This document shows, one piece after another, positions 1 to 11,829 of a DNA stretch of 64,000 nt. Source of the DNA: Pomphorhynchus laevis (lineage: Eukaryota; Acanthocephala; Palaeacanthocephala; Echinorhynchida; Pomphorhynchidae). The position numbers were made by a program, and so were the translations under genes. Within the stretch, counting starts at the first letter, position 1. Each line of letters begins with the position of its first letter. A model generated the notes under the pieces. That model searched no databases, was not told the DNA's origin, and saw nothing but the letters and a program-made list of their open reading frames with translations. The stretch lies in the NCBI GenBank assembly GCA_012934845.2, contig WNNJ02000366.1, positions 87,146-151,145 of the forward strand, in the 5' to 3' direction.

Positions 1-2640
1 TCTGAAGCTTGCTCGGAAGGATTCGATCTGAACTATGGCTAACGAGGGAAATGAAGATATCGCCCGTGGGCAAGCGACTCCATTTGTCGTGACGGGAAGC
101 GGTAAAGACGACCTTTCCACCTACAGTTGCGACTAGGAGGAGGGCGTCCCACTTCGGTAACATTTACGCAATGGGAAGTAATTAAGGACCACTTTCACTA
201 AATATCCTTCAGTGGAATTCGGGATGTGCTTCCACACTTAGCCTTCTATCTGGTAGATATGCCGATGTCATAGTCTTTCAGGAGACGCGGTCTATCCGGC
301 TCCCCCAGGACATTACTCTATTAACCCAAAGCATATCTACACACACTTTATTCCGTATATAACCCCTCACCACTCTTCTTCCTCTCAAAGTCTTCTTACC
401 CAAGTACAGAGTTCCTGAAGATCATCCCTCCTGTTAAACTACTCTTGTCCAGCCCTGTATTGTTTAGCTATATCACTTTGTAAGAACGGGAAACGTATCA
501 GTAAAGCCAATATCTGTATTAGCTCAGGGGAAATTCACCAAAACCGTGAGCACCTGGGTCGTATTTTAAGTAGTGGCTATGACATGATACTTGGTAATTT
601 CAACGACAGAACATTCATTGGATTAATGCAGCACTCCGCAGAGCCAGGAACGACTACCTTATTCATAAACCACCGTCCCCACCTTTCATTGAACAACAAC
701 TAATTATATCCTCGACATATTACTGCTTTATAAGATGTGGTTGTTGAAACCCATCTGTACTGAGCAGTCGCGCCAAAAACAGACCACCTCTCATGACCTA
801 ATTCGTTGGCGGATGGAAGAAGATACGTTACTTAGAATGAGGTTTCACTTTGACCCTATCAGAGTGGCTTTCTTTCAGGCAGCTATCCAACTTTTACCCA
901 GACTTGGTAATAGGAGTTTGACCGAATTTAATTCCTACCTCTCATCGCAAGCTACCGCGTTTCTTGCGACTACCTATAAATGTCATATATGCAATCCCAC
1001 TCCAACAAAACTCAAGGTCCTCGCTAAAATGCTACGTCTTCCCAATTTCTCTGTTTCCGCCAGGCAGGTCCTTTCGAATGAATATTGGAGCACTAGATAC
1101 AGTTCCAGTTGAGTTGGTATAAGGCGAGCATTTCTTGCCTTAACCCTTCTCAGTCTTCCTTTTGGAAGATATTTAAGAGGGAGATGTTTGTCTGCTGAAG
1201 GAGAGAGCATTGGGTTGGATCGGTAGCATAGGCCTTGGCAAAGTTTTGAAGGAGTCACTATCCCTACATAATTATGGAGCCACTCAATCACTTCAACCAA
1301 TCCCGCCTTGGGGAGACTAGGAGTAGGGATCTTTCTGTCCCAGATATCCTTAACTCCTGGGGGGCCTCTTTTGGGCACCTCCAAATCCATCACTCCTCTC
1401 TCTTCTCGTGTCTGTCAGCTTTTGACAGCCGAACAAAGAAGAGAAGTGGCCGTCACAATGCTATTAGCCGCCCCATCCGATGTGGCCGGCGTCAATATTA
1501 GTATACGTATATTTCTACCTAAGAAAAATCCGGTCTCTTGTCCTAAAGACCTGGGACCCATATCGATTAAAATCCCTCGTATCGATCTACGAAAAAGCGC
1601 TTGCGCGTAGAATTCGCGATCATATGTGTAGGCGAAATTTAATCCCACCAATTTTCCATGGGTTCGTCAAAGGTCGCTCGGTCCATTCAGCAGTAGGTGA
1701 AGTGTATCAGTTCTGTCAGGATAATAATCATCAACTTACTGTTGCTGTTTTCCTTAATTTTTCTACTGCATTTGACCGTATCTCCATTCCCTTTGTTGTC
1801 TCTTCTCTCAGGTCCCTCAGATTGCCTGCTAGAATTGTTAACAGGGCGAGTTACTGCTGTACACCAAGCGATTCATTATGAAGACGACCCTGATGCGCGC
1901 CAGTTCTACCCTATTACGGGTGTGCCTTAAGGTTCCCCTCTCTCCTATATTGTATCTTGCTGCTTCCATTGAACTCTTTAAAATATTTAAACGCGAACAA
2001 CGTCTAGTTGTATACACTGATGATACCACATCCCTGTTCTATGTTCGCAGGTGTAAAGACGCAGTATCGGACATCAGCCGTTTCTTTTTAAGATTAAAAG
2101 ACCAGTTACCCAAGTCCAATCTTATTCTAAACTCCGCTAAATCGCAGGTGTTTGTTTTTCATGGCACCCCTGCAACAAAGAAAAAACTTAAGAGATCAGC
2201 TGCGCTCTTTTCTATTTTGACTAATCAACCACTCCCCATCTTCACGAGTCGAGTAAAATATCTGGGGTTCACCGTTACGGTGAACTGGACAGCGAATGCC
2301 GACCTGGATAGACTTAAACGTATCCTGAAGAGAGCTAGATGGGCTCTGAAACAGGCCCAGCATCTGTCATTGAAAGGGAAAACTTAGGTGCGCCTCTGGG
2401 GTACTTGGGCTATCTCGGGATTAGTCTTCTTCTCTAGAGGACGTCCCCACGAACAAAGGCTAAGGTTTATCAAGCTCTTCGTCTCTCGATTGCCCAGCAT
2501 AGTCCATCTCGATTGGACTCTTCGGGGTTGAAAGACCCGGGGTGGTTCAGTCGAAGAGCGGCGTGTTGGATTGGCTGTGAGGCTCAGATCCCACCGTACC
2601 TGTGGCTGTAAGATAAGTAAGACAATTAAATATACGGATG
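1..2640 (+). pseudogene. LINE family 1, copy A: decayed ORF2 (endonuclease and reverse transcriptase)
   Basis: Decayed non-LTR retrotransposon, cut by the window start inside the end of ORF1. It is recognised by alignment to the better copy at 52990-56700. Visible parts are an AP-endonuclease remnant (a GNFN version of GDFN near 595-610, and SHDLIRW near 790-810), the RT fingers (FVKGRSVHSAVGE near 1665), motif A (FLNFSTAFD, first Asp changed to Asn), GVP-stop-GSPLS near 1920, and motif C read as YTDDTT near 2015 (YADDTT in copy C). ORF2 starts at an ATG at 171 and meets TAA four codons later. A further frameshift makes a TGA near 1110. Copy B shares both lesions. The ORF2 stop is at 2529-2531. 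The group is probably Jockey/I/R1-like because copies B and C carry a CCHC gag, but the clade was not resolved. Confidence 0.85.
2518..2558 (+). other. Conserved stem-loop over the ORF2 stop, LINE family 1 copy A
   Basis: The outer 7-bp stem is CTCTTCG with CGAAGAG. It encloses a GGGTT/GACCC hairpin that holds the ORF2 stop codon. The same fold occurs in copies B and C with changes that keep the pairing, so it is probably an RNA signal for the element's RT. Confidence 0.5.
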
Positions 2641-2796
2641 ATGATTATAAATCTTGCCTGACTGTTATTTCTGTTTCTGGACTTCTTCACTTATGCTATA
2701 ATTTTTAAGAAAACCTATATTTATTTATTTATTTATAATTTCAATTGTTTCGAAAAAATTATGACAGTGGCAATTAACGGAGGACCAAAGCGCTCG

Positions 2797-3860
2797 ATGG
2801 AAACAATTATTCCTGCTACAGATAAAAAGGTAAGTGGTGTTTCTTCTCGGCTTTTGGTCTAGAGCACGGAGGGAGAACTACCTCCTGTGCCAAAATTGGT
2901 AAACCTTGTTATAGTGAAACTTCTACAACCTTTCGATAGACAGAACCTTTTTAATAAGTTCCTGAGAGAGTTCACTGTTGCTTACAAAAATAGAATTTTA
3001 TTCAATTCAATAAGATATTTCGAGTCCGAGGTTTGCATTTCCTTCTGCACCTCAGATATCGCGGCAACCTATTTGGAATTTTTCAGAAGTTAACAGATTA
3101 CGGAACGACAACTTTCAAGCCTATTAAGGCTTCTTTAAAAATAAACAATTTTCCGTCCTTCATGTCAGAGGAAGATGTAAGGGCTTTAGAATCTACTTAT
3201 AAATTACATAACATACGTTCTATCACGGGCAGAAACGGCCTACCATTACCAATTGCGTTTTGTTCAACGTCGGTTGACCAGGCTGAATGCCTATCAAACA
3301 CTCCATTTAACCCCTTTCTGGGCACAATTTGTCATTCACACTTATAGACTCCGATCACCTGACGTACCCCCATTGTAATGGATGTCATCAATGGGGGGGC
3401 ATTGGGCTTCTAATTGCGAGCGGACCCGGACATGTGGGGTCTGCGGATCATCTGATGTTCATTCGGAGAAGTGTGTATTGCCTCCCCATTGTTCTAACTG
3501 CGGCGGTGAACATTATTCTTGTTCCAGAAAATGTAGCTACTTTAAAGACTACAATAAGCGGCATTGTGGATCACCCTGCAAGACGGCCAACTTCGCTGAT
3601 GCCTGCTCGGCTAATAGATCTACCGATATTACAATTACAAAACAGATATCATTAAGATTATGGATGCTCGGCACGAGGCAAATATGAACGAGTTGCGAAC
3701 TTTAACTCAATACCTTGTGGCTAAGTTTGAGGAGTTACGTTCCCCTATCACGACGAATATTACGACATATTCAAAAAAAGTCCCGTCTTCAAAAAAAAAA
3801 CGAAATGCTTCTACACAGAGTATGAACTCTTTAAAGTTGGCAAAGAAGGATAATGGCTAG
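2797..3860 (+). pseudogene. LINE family 1, copy B: ORF1 (gag-like, CCHC knuckles), broken
   Basis: Broken copy of the nucleic-acid-binding ORF1 protein. An ATG at 2797 opens a short frame with a TAG at 2860-2862. The same frame resumes (PKLVNLVIVKLLQPF near 2890) and shifts again near 3090. Zinc-knuckle remnants resemble those of copy C: CNGCHQWGGIG near 3373, CGVCGSSDV near 3437, and C-x2-C-x4-H-x4-C near 3495-3535. A lysine-rich C-terminus (near 3770-3860) precedes ORF2. No intact reading frame remains. Identification rests on alignment to 53094-54161. Confidence 0.8.
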
Positions 3861-4003
3861 GGAAGTAGCGACAGCCTCCTTGGGAAATTATGATAAAGTC
3901 GGTGGGCAAATGACTTCTTCTAGTTTGGCCGGTTGTGGGAACTGCAGCCTTCCCACCTCTGATGTGGGCTAGAAGGGGATCCCACTCTAGCTGACGTAAG
4001 ACA

Positions 4004-6370
4004 ATGGGAAGTAATTAAGATCCTTTACCACTGAATATTCTTCAGTGGAATTCGGGAGGTGCTTCCACCCTTAGGATTCTATCTGGTAGAAATGCACATG
4101 TTATAGTCCTTCCGCAGACGCGGTCTATCCGTATCCCCCAGGACATTACTCGATTTATCCCTAAGCATATTTACACCAAATTTATTCCGTACATAACCCC
4201 TCCTCGCTCCTCTTCATCATAAGGTATTTTAACCCTAGTTAAATGCTCCTTAAGATCATCCTTCCTTTAAAAGTATTCCTGTCCAGCCCTGTATTGTTTA
4301 GCTATATCACTTTGTAAGAACGGGAAACGTATCAGTATATCCAATATCTGTATTAGCTCAGGGGAAATTCACCAGAACCGTGAGCACCTGGGTCGTATTT
4401 TAAGTAGTGGCTATGACATGATACTTGGTGATTTCAACGACAGAACGAGTCATTGGATTAATGCAGCACTCCGCAGAGCCAGGAACGACTACCTTATTCA
4501 TAAACCACCGTCCCCACCTTTCATTGATCAACAACTAATTATATCCTCGACATATTACTACTTTATAAGATGTGGTTGTTGAAACCCATCTGTACTCAGC
4601 AGTCGCGCCAAAAACAGACCACCTCTCGTGAACTAATTCGTTGGCGGATGGAAGAAGATACGTTACTTAGAATGAGGTTTCACTTTGACCCCATCAGAGT
4701 GGCTTTCTTTCAGGCAGCTATCCAACTCTTCCCCTGACTTGGTAATAGGAGTTTGGCCGAATTTAATTCCTACCTCTCATCGCAAGCTACGCGTTTCTTT
4801 CGATTATCTATAAATGTCATATATGCAATCCCACTCCAACAAAACTCAAGGTCCTCGCTAAAATGCTACGTCTTCCCAATTTCTCTGTTTCCGCCAGGCA
4901 GGTCCTCTCGAATGAATATTGGAGCACTAGATACAGTTTCAGTTGAGTAGGTATAAGGCGAGCATTTCTTGCCTTAACCCTTCTCAGTCTTCCTTTTGGA
5001 AGATATTTAAGAGGGTGATGTTTGTCTGCTGAAAGGAGAGAGCATTGGGTTGGATCGGTAGCATAGGCATTGACAAAGTTTTGGAGGAGTCACTATCCCT
5101 ACATAATTATGGAGCCACTCTATCTCCCCCAACCAATCCCGCCTTGAGGCGACTTCAGGATCAGGGACTTATCTGTTACAGATATCCTAAACTCCAGGGG
5201 GCCACTTCCAGGCACCTCCAAATACCGCGCGCCACTCTCCACTCGGGTCTGTCAGCTTTTGACAGACGGTCAGAGAAAGGAGGTCGCTATCACTATGATA
5301 CTAGCCTCCTCGTCCGATGTTGCTGTCATTAATATCAGCTGTCGTGTTTCTATGCCAAAAAAGAAATCGATTTTATGTCCTAAAGATCTGCGGCCTATCT
5401 CGATTCAAAACTCCCTCATCACCATTTATGAAAAAGCGCTTGCGCGTAAAATCTGCAACCATCTATGTAGGCGAAATTTAATCCCACCAGGTTTTCATGG
5501 GTACATAAAAGATCGCTCGGTCCATATAGCAATAGATGAAGTACACCAGTTTTGTCAAAACAACATTCATCAGCTTGCTTTGGCTGTTTTTTGACCTTTC
5601 TGCTGCATTTAACCGCATTTCCATTCCTTTTGTTATCTCTCTCTTATCTCAGATCCTTTGGGTTACCTGCAAGAATTGTTAACAGGGTGGAAATATTGCT
5701 ATATGCCAAGCTATTCTTCTATGAAGACGACCCTGATGCACTTTAGTTCTATCCTATTACAGGTGTGTCTCAAGGTTCCTCACTTTCTTTAATCTTGTAT
5801 CTTGCTGCCTCTATTGAACTTTACAAAAACTTTAAACGCGACCAACATCTAGTGGTATACGCTGATGATATCACATTCCTGTTCTTTGGACGCATGTGCA
5901 AAGATGTAATCTCTGACATCAGCCGTTTCTTTTTAAGATTAAAAGATCAATTACCCATATCCAATCTTATTTAAAACTTCTCCAAATCGCAGGTGGTTGT
6001 CTTTCATGGCGTTCCTGCGACAAAGAAAAAAATAAAGAGACTATCACTCTCAGCTCTTTTTCCATATTGACTAATTAACCACTCCCTACCGTCACAAATC
6101 GAGTAAAATACCTGGGGTTCACTATTACGATGAAATGGTCAGCCAAAGCTGACTGCATAGTCTCAAACGTATTCTGATGAGAGCCCTGAAACGGGCTCAG
6201 CATCTGTCATTGAATGGAAAAACTTAAGTGCGCCTCTAGGGTACGTGGGCTATCTGTGGATTAGTCTGCTTTTCAAGAGTACGACCCCAGAGCAAAGAAT
6301 AAGGTTTCTCAAGCTCCTCATCTCACGATTACCGAGCATAGTCCGCCTGGATTGGACTCTTCGGGGGTGA
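4004..6370 (+). pseudogene. LINE family 1, copy B: ORF2 (endonuclease and RT), broken
   Basis: Decayed endonuclease/RT ORF, homologous to 54196-56572. The start region has the same early TAA as copy A. GDFNDR is kept near 4430, while the SHD motif is changed to SRE near 4627. RT segments include ICNHLCRRNLIPPGFHGY near 5450, a broken motif A near 5585, GVSQGSSLSLILYLAASIE (5762-5818, in frame here, unlike copies A and C) and YADDITFLF near 5858. A large part of the final domain shows small deletions near 6150-6190. The tail after the stop at 6368-6370 runs to about 6560. Copy B follows copy A head to tail. Confidence 0.82.
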
Positions 6371-6397
6371 AAGACCCCGGGTGGTTCAGTCGGAGAG
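6357..6397 (+). other. Conserved stem-loop over the ORF2 stop, LINE family 1 copy B
   Basis: The outer stem is CTCTTCG/CGGAGAG with one T-G wobble, and the inner stem is GGGGT/ACCCC. It is equivalent to 2518-2558 and 56559-56599. Confidence 0.5.
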
Positions 6398-6620
6398 CGG
6401 CGTGTTGGATTGGCAGGAGGGCTCAGATCCTGCTGAACCTGAGGCCGTGACAATATCGTGAAGACTAAACATTTTGATTTTCCTTACTCATTTTGAACTG
6501 TTATTTTTCAACTGTCTTTTCTAGTTATTTTTAGTGTTTGTTAAGTTATTTATTTAAGAAATTCCTTATTATTAATTTCATTTGATTCTGTTGTTCGTAT
6601 TATTGTTAACTGTAGCGTGC

Positions 6621-6654
6621 ACAATTTGCGACAATGCAAATTGTCGCAAATTGT
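6621..6654. repeat. Perfect 15-bp inverted repeat, 4-nt loop
   Basis: The arms are 6621-6635 and 6640-6654 with spacer GCAA. It lies in a short open frame (6582-6836) with no recognisable protein, so it is more likely a snap-back palindrome than part of a gene. Confidence 0.8.
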
Positions 6655-6839
6655 ACAGCTCTTTTCAATCTGAAATTTATACAGTAAATTCTATATATTC
6701 TATATATAGAATGTATTTCTTGCCATCAATTGCAGTTTTTGTTTTTGTTACTCTTTCAAACGTTTTAAGTATCAATTTTCCTCCCAAAAGAATAAGAGAG
6801 ATAGAAAGGGAAATAAGAAAAACTGTTCGAGGATAAAGC

Positions 6840-7840
6840 GTCGAAAGGTTTTTCAAAAGAGATAATTTTTACCGGATCTATTTCAAAAGCTTAGCTTTGA
6901 AGGATAAATTCAAAGCAGCTTTAGTTGGAGACGAGGGTACAGAAATTATCGACATTTCCCCACAAGTGACGGTCATCCTTATGGATGTGCCGTCATTTTA
7001 TGCCTAAACAAAAACAAAAGACCTTCATGTGCAAATTGTGAGCACACTCATAAGGCGTACTCACACGTTTGTCAAGAGTTCAAGTCTTACTTAGCCTTGG
7101 TAAACGGTGAGAATAAAAAGGCTTGTGAGGATGCTCAATCATATCTTAAAACAGCCAAAAGTCACTCTCTGGATCAACATGCTGAACAAACAGCAATGTT
7201 GATTGAGAAAGTACTTGCTCTTGAAAAGAAATGGATGCCTTAAGGCAGGAAAATGCTAAACTAAAAAAGGATGATGTAGTTCATGATTCTGATTTGAAGA
7301 AATTCAAATCGGAGTTAAACGCAGCAACATTACACAAGTACAAATCGTTGAAGCAGGAGAAAGAGAAGTTATCAATTTCGGTGACTACTTTCAATCGTTT
7401 TAACGATTTGTCACAAACGAAAATAGAAGGCTCTCAGAATGAGGACAATACTGTGGAATATTGTTCCGTAGTATCGACTGATTCTGAGGGTTCTTTGATT
7501 AAAGTAGCATAAACTGCTCTTAAGGGACTGACGTTACATGAATCATTTCAGGTGGCGTCGAGTGTGAGGGACAGTTCATGACAAAACGCTCGAAGACATC
7601 TGCCTGATGAGTTGGAATCTAGGTTCTGTTAAGAACCTGGTACAGTATTTCAGTCTCATTCAGGCGAATGTGCTTTTATTGTAGGAAGCGAGATCACCCG
7701 ATCAATTGAAGATATTTGGCAGAGAGATCGACGACTACGACACATTTGTGTCTGCGGAGGGTCTCAGAATGGAACTCTTTTTAGTGTCGTTGGCAAAGAA
7801 GCGTTTTTGCGCATCTTTACTATCGCATGGCACTAGCGAA
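6840..7840 (+). pseudogene. LINE family 2: ORF1 zinc-knuckle part and start of ORF2 endonuclease
   Basis: Fragments of a second non-LTR element. Near 7018-7075 a knuckle-like CANCEHTHKAYSHVC follows a basic stretch, as in LINE ORF1 proteins. A Lys/Glu-rich, coiled-coil-like stretch follows (7231-7512). Around 7610-7810 the sequence reads as the N-terminus of an AP-endonuclease: WNLGSVKNLVQYFSLIQANVLLL, then a TAG where Gln is expected, then EARSPD. This corresponds to the usual strand-strand-QE start. The homology stops near 7830-7850, where gypsy sequence begins. The RT part of apparently the same class resumes at 9490-10166. Confidence 0.6.
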
Positions 7841-7844
7841 GTAG

Positions 7845-9480
7845 GTTCATTTCCGCTATCCCACGAACCTTCCAAATCGTTTAAAGACATAAAAGAAGCC
7901 TTGTCTGCTGCATGCGAGAAACAGATTGAAGATGATAAACTACTCGTCGTCGAAACCGATGCATCGAAACTAGCAATCTCCGCAACTCTCAGTCAAGAAG
8001 GACGACCAGTCGCTTTCTTTTCGCGAATCCTTTCAAAATCTGAAAAGCGCCAAGCCGCAGTTGAGCTATAAGCCCTAGCTATCGTTGAAGCTGTTAGATA
8101 CTGGCGCCATTACCTCGCTAGCAGACACTTCAAAATCATTACAGACCAACGATTTATTGCTTACATATTTTCGTCGAAAGGTAAAAGTCAAATCAAAAAT
8201 GACAAAATATCACGATGGCGATTGGATTTATCTGAATTTCATTTTGATATCGAATACAGACCAGGTCCGATGAACGTTGTTGTGGACACATTCTCCCGCA
8301 TCGTTTGTGCTCTGAGTAATCGAAGATCTTCGGAAATATTCAAGTTACATAAACTATTATGTCATCCTGGCGAGACGAGAATGTTACATTACATACGCTT
8401 TCATAATCTACCATTCTCAATATCCGACGAGCGTTCAGTTATTGATTCCTGTCGAACTTGCGCAGTATTTAAACCTAAATTTAACAAGCATCCACAAGCA
8501 TCCCTTATTAAATCTTTACATCCATTTGACCGCTTATTAATTGACTTTAAAGGAACCTTTCCAAAGTGTTGCCAGAACAAATTCATGCTTACTGTGATCG
8601 ACGAGTATTCGCGTTATCCTTGGGCCTTACCATGCCCGGATACGTCGTCACTAACGGCTATTAAGTATCTCAAGCAGATATTTTACAGTTTCGGTACATC
8701 CTCGTCCATACACTCCGGACCGAGGTTCTGCATTCTGTTCAAAGGAGTACCAATTGTTTCTATGTAGCAACAATATCACATCGAGTCACAGAACTCCTTA
8801 AAACCCTAGCGGCAATGGGCAGTGCGAGCAGTATAATCATATTATATGGAAAACCGTAGAGTTGGTTTTGAAAGAAAATAATTTGCCAGTAAACAAATGG
8901 CACGATGATTTAGTACGATCCCTGAATTCAATACGCTCATTACTTTGTACAAGCACCAATTCTACATCTAATGAAAGTATGTTTCACCATGCACGACGAT
9001 CATGTTTTGGAGTGACAATATCTGATTAGTTAACATCTTCAGGACCTGTACTAGTCAAAAGGTTTGCTACCGGAAGTAAATACGAGCCATTTGTGCAAGA
9101 AACGTATCTTATAGAGTCAAATTATAAATATGCGACTGTGAGATTAAAAGACGGACGAATTACAGAAATATCAACAAAGCACTTAGCTTCCATGCCGACA
9201 AATGATACTAGCTTATATAATGATGGCCCCATCATAAGCATGACTATTGAATCAGAATTCGACCAGTGTTTAATTAAGGCTACTAATACTAATACGACTC
9301 TAAAAATGAAGAACCTAGCCAATGCTGAGGTATGAACTAATAGGAAAATATCGAGAGTCTGGATGAGACAAGAGGACATCACAGTCGACAACATTTTATG
9401 TGCGTGGCCAGTCGTGCCGATGATTTCATCTAACGAAGCTTCGGCATGTTCTGCTGCGACCAAATTGATCGTCGATAAAA
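7845..9480 (+). pseudogene. Ty3/gypsy pol fragment: RNase H and integrase
   Basis: Decayed LTR-retrotransposon polyprotein segment. One frame runs 7850-8767 apart from a TAA at 8069-8071. It shows RNase H (VVETDASKLAISATLSQ near 7947; Asp in ITDQRF), then the linker with EYRPGPMNVV. The integrase follows, with a zinc finger (H-x3-H partly altered, then CRTC near 8452) and core Asp residues in LLIDFKG and HSDRG. A one-base insertion near 8712 shifts the frame, and the catalytic Glu region GNGQCEQ is read in the next frame near 8814. Further stops occur before the C-terminal module (KYEPFVQETYLIE, 9085-9122). Protease and RT are missing, and no LTRs were found beside it. Confidence 0.82.
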
Positions 9481-9489
9481 TTCGGACGG

Positions 9490-10166
9490 GTATCCGAATT
9501 AGAGGAACCTAATATAGAGGAACCTAATCATCTCAACAAAGGACTTCCCATGGCTCTCCTCTGTCTCCTATCATTTATATGATAGTGACAAGGGGAGTTC
9601 TGGAGGGTCTTTTGGATAGGAACACCAATGCAATCATTTATGCGGACGACATCTTGATTGCATTTAAAAGAAACACTCTGTCATATGCAAGGTTCGAAGG
9701 GCGTATGAAGTCTGTAATATGTATAGTTGTTTATCGCTTAGTGCAGTTGGGTTTGTCTTTAAACCCAACGAAGAGCAACTTTATTCATTACAGATTTCGG
9801 CATCCTGGAAAGCACACTCGTCTCCTTGATTCTCTTCCAGGTAATCGAAAGCGTCGTGTGCGCATTCTGGTATCCGTCTTCGAACCATGTTTGCATCATC
9901 GGTCAGATATCGCTAGGTGCTTTAAATTAGTTCGAAAAGGACTACTTATGTTTGAGAAAGCGAGACGATTAAATGTCAGTTTGGATAGATGTGTAATCGT
10001 GCTCAATGCGTTTGTATTGAGCGGATTGTACTTTTACTCGAACAATCGCTATCCAGAACAACGCTATCTATTTTTAAAACGACTGTGCATCTTAATAAAT
10101 AAATTTTTCTTTGATGAAATAGAAATTAAAAATAAATTAATAAATAAACGTTTTATTTTACAATAG
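9490..10166 (+). pseudogene. LINE family 2: RT palm motifs B and C to C-terminus
   Basis: One open frame from 9579 with an upstream continuation. It carries a degraded motif B (HGSPLSPIIY near 9550) and motif C IIYADDILIAF near 9638. After this comes the usual LINE thumb region with LGLSLNPTKSNF. The frame runs into AT-rich sequence near 10110. The fingers and motif A are absent. The position downstream of the gypsy fragment, and the LINE 5' part upstream of it, suggest one LINE copy split by the gypsy insertion plus a deletion. Confidence 0.68.
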
Positions 10167-10495
10167 AAAAATTAAGGCTTTTGAATAAATTTTATTTTTT
10201 GTTTTTGTACTGGATTGAATTTTTTTCTTATTTTTGAAAGTGTGTGGATTAATAAGTTTAATTACTTCTTCATATGCACTTGACCTCAAGTGCTTATAAT
10301 ACCGGACAAGTTTCTCAATCGAATCCTGAAGAAAAGAATAAAAAGGAAACTAGATTGGGACCTCATATTTGGTTGGAGTCGAGATGAAAAAATGAGAAAA
10401 AGAAGAAATATGTATATAAAACATTTGTTTTTTACTTTAATAAATCATCAATTATATATATTTATTGCCAAAATATAGATTGACTAAATATACCA
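10167..10495. other. AT-rich stretch, no gene seen
   Basis: A short lysine-rich open frame (10290-10478) matches nothing recognised and has low-complexity composition. Probably non-coding. Confidence 0.5.
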
Positions 10496-10499
10496 ACGG

Positions 10500-11690
10500 G
10501 TGGATTAATGAATGTAGAAGAATAGGCTATTCATTTATAATGAATGGTGCTGAATTCGCGTAAGAAATACAGAAATTGAAACCCTGTGGTAATTGGTTTA
10601 TTACATTCGATGTAGTGTCGTTATTTACAAGCGTTCCTTAGACAGAAGCTACAGACATAACAGCGAAATTTCTTAATATCAAATGTACGTCACCAAAATT
10701 GGACAAAAGAGAATGGACGGAATTAATTAAATTGTGTACGAGTAAATCAGCGTTCTTCTTCAATAATCAAATATATGAACAAATAAATTCAAACAATATT
10801 TATTTATTTATTTTTTGAATTTCCTGAAATTTCCTTACAAGACTGTAGCCGTAGGGCTGTTTTGTCTGATCACATGAAAAAGAAAAAAATTAAAAATAAA
10901 AAAATTCAACATTCCTCCAAAGGATAAAGATCCGGTATAGACTGTGAGTTTGTCTCGCACAGCAATTGCTCCATCCTCCGCATGAACTGATGTCTACTCT
11001 GAATAGCGACCATATCCTCCGGAAGTAAGTTCCACATCCCCATATATTTGAATTTCCTGAATCGAATAAAGTGGTGGCTATACGTTGACGACGTATTTGC
11101 TGTGTTTAATAACGATCCAGAGAAGCTGAAGGTACAATGCTTGTTGGTCGCAGCGAAGAACAATAGCTGATAATTTAAAAATAAACCATAAAATATATTA
11201 GAGCCACATGCATAGGCAATTCTCTAACTAACAAATTAAAGAGGATATCCTACAAATATAATGCAGACTTGAGTGTGTACCATAAACGTGGCGCTAACCT
11301 TTGTGTAATTCTTAAACGGAAACCTCTAAAAGAATGTAATAGTGTGGTATACGCTGTCCCACGCCCAAATTGTAATAAAATTTATACTGATCAAACAAAG
11401 CAGGAATTAGTAAAAATATTATATCAGCACCAATGCTCTTTGAAACGACACGTATTCCGCCATCTTCAACCATATCACAAATATCGACCATATAGTTCAA
11501 GTTAACAGGATTATTACCTTACATAAGGACCAATATTTGCATTGTATACTAGTAATAGAGTCCTTATTCATCAATGCAAACGAGACGATAGAAAGGAATA
11601 AATCTAATTGGTGTTTAAACTCGCTCAAAATATCGCTAGAATTATAAAGAATAAACTCAGGGAGGTGCAAAGACGATCACATTCATCTAC
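10500..11690 (+). pseudogene. Canonical Penelope-like element (PLE-5): RT and C-terminal GIY-YIG, broken
   Basis: RT motif A reads FDVVSLFTSVP near 10598, followed by TAG. The region after it aligns with PLE-1 (KCTSPKLDKREW, 10681-10717). Motif C is WWLYVDDVFAVF near 11072. The GIY-YIG endonuclease follows: VVYAVPRPNCNKIYTDQTKQ (11345-11404), where YTDQT stands in place of the usual YIGQT. The C-terminal tail (HCILVIESLFIN and KSNWCLNSL) is at 11538-11630. Motif B is missing, and a LINE fragment (10797-11061) sits in its place. Stops are present, so it is not functional. Confidence 0.8.
10797..11061 (-). mobile_element. 5'-truncated LINE 3' end inside PLE-5
   Basis: The minus strand reads the typical LINE C-terminus (YMGMWNLLPEDM, RRMEQLL) and then a 3' tail ending in AAATA repeats. 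The 15-mer TTTGAATTTCCTGAA occurs at 10814-10828 and 11047-11061. Because the left copy lies before the A-rich tail, it may be microhomology rather than a target duplication. Confidence 0.6.
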
Positions 11691-11707
11691 GGGTTAGACG
11701 ATCCTGG

Positions 11708-11806
11708 TGTCGGGATAAACAAAACCTTTTGTTTGTATTATTTAACTTGTATGTTATGATTTTGTAGATTAACTCGAATGAAGCCTTTATACTTTTCTTC
11801 GGTACA
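11708..11806 (+). repeat. 5' LTR of deleted gypsy element
   Basis: Starts TGTCGGGATAAAC and ends CTTCGGTACA. It carries an AATGAAGCC box where the right copy has AATAAAGCC. The two copies differ at only a few sites. Confidence 0.7.
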
Positions 11807-11829
11807 ATTTATTCGAGATTATTGTTGAT

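Noticed and set aside
2797-2862. GTAAGT shared by LINE copies B and C near the ORF1 start as a splice donor
   Set aside because: Removing candidate introns does not repair the frame in either copy. Shared coding sequence explains it.
6582-6836. Small membrane-protein-like ORF (84 codons)
   Set aside because: It spans a perfect snap-back palindrome and low-complexity sequence, with no conserved feature.
10814-11061. 15-bp direct repeat as target duplication of the LINE fragment in PLE-5
   Set aside because: The left copy lies inside the LINE before its A-rich tail, so it does not flank the insertion. Microhomology is more likely.
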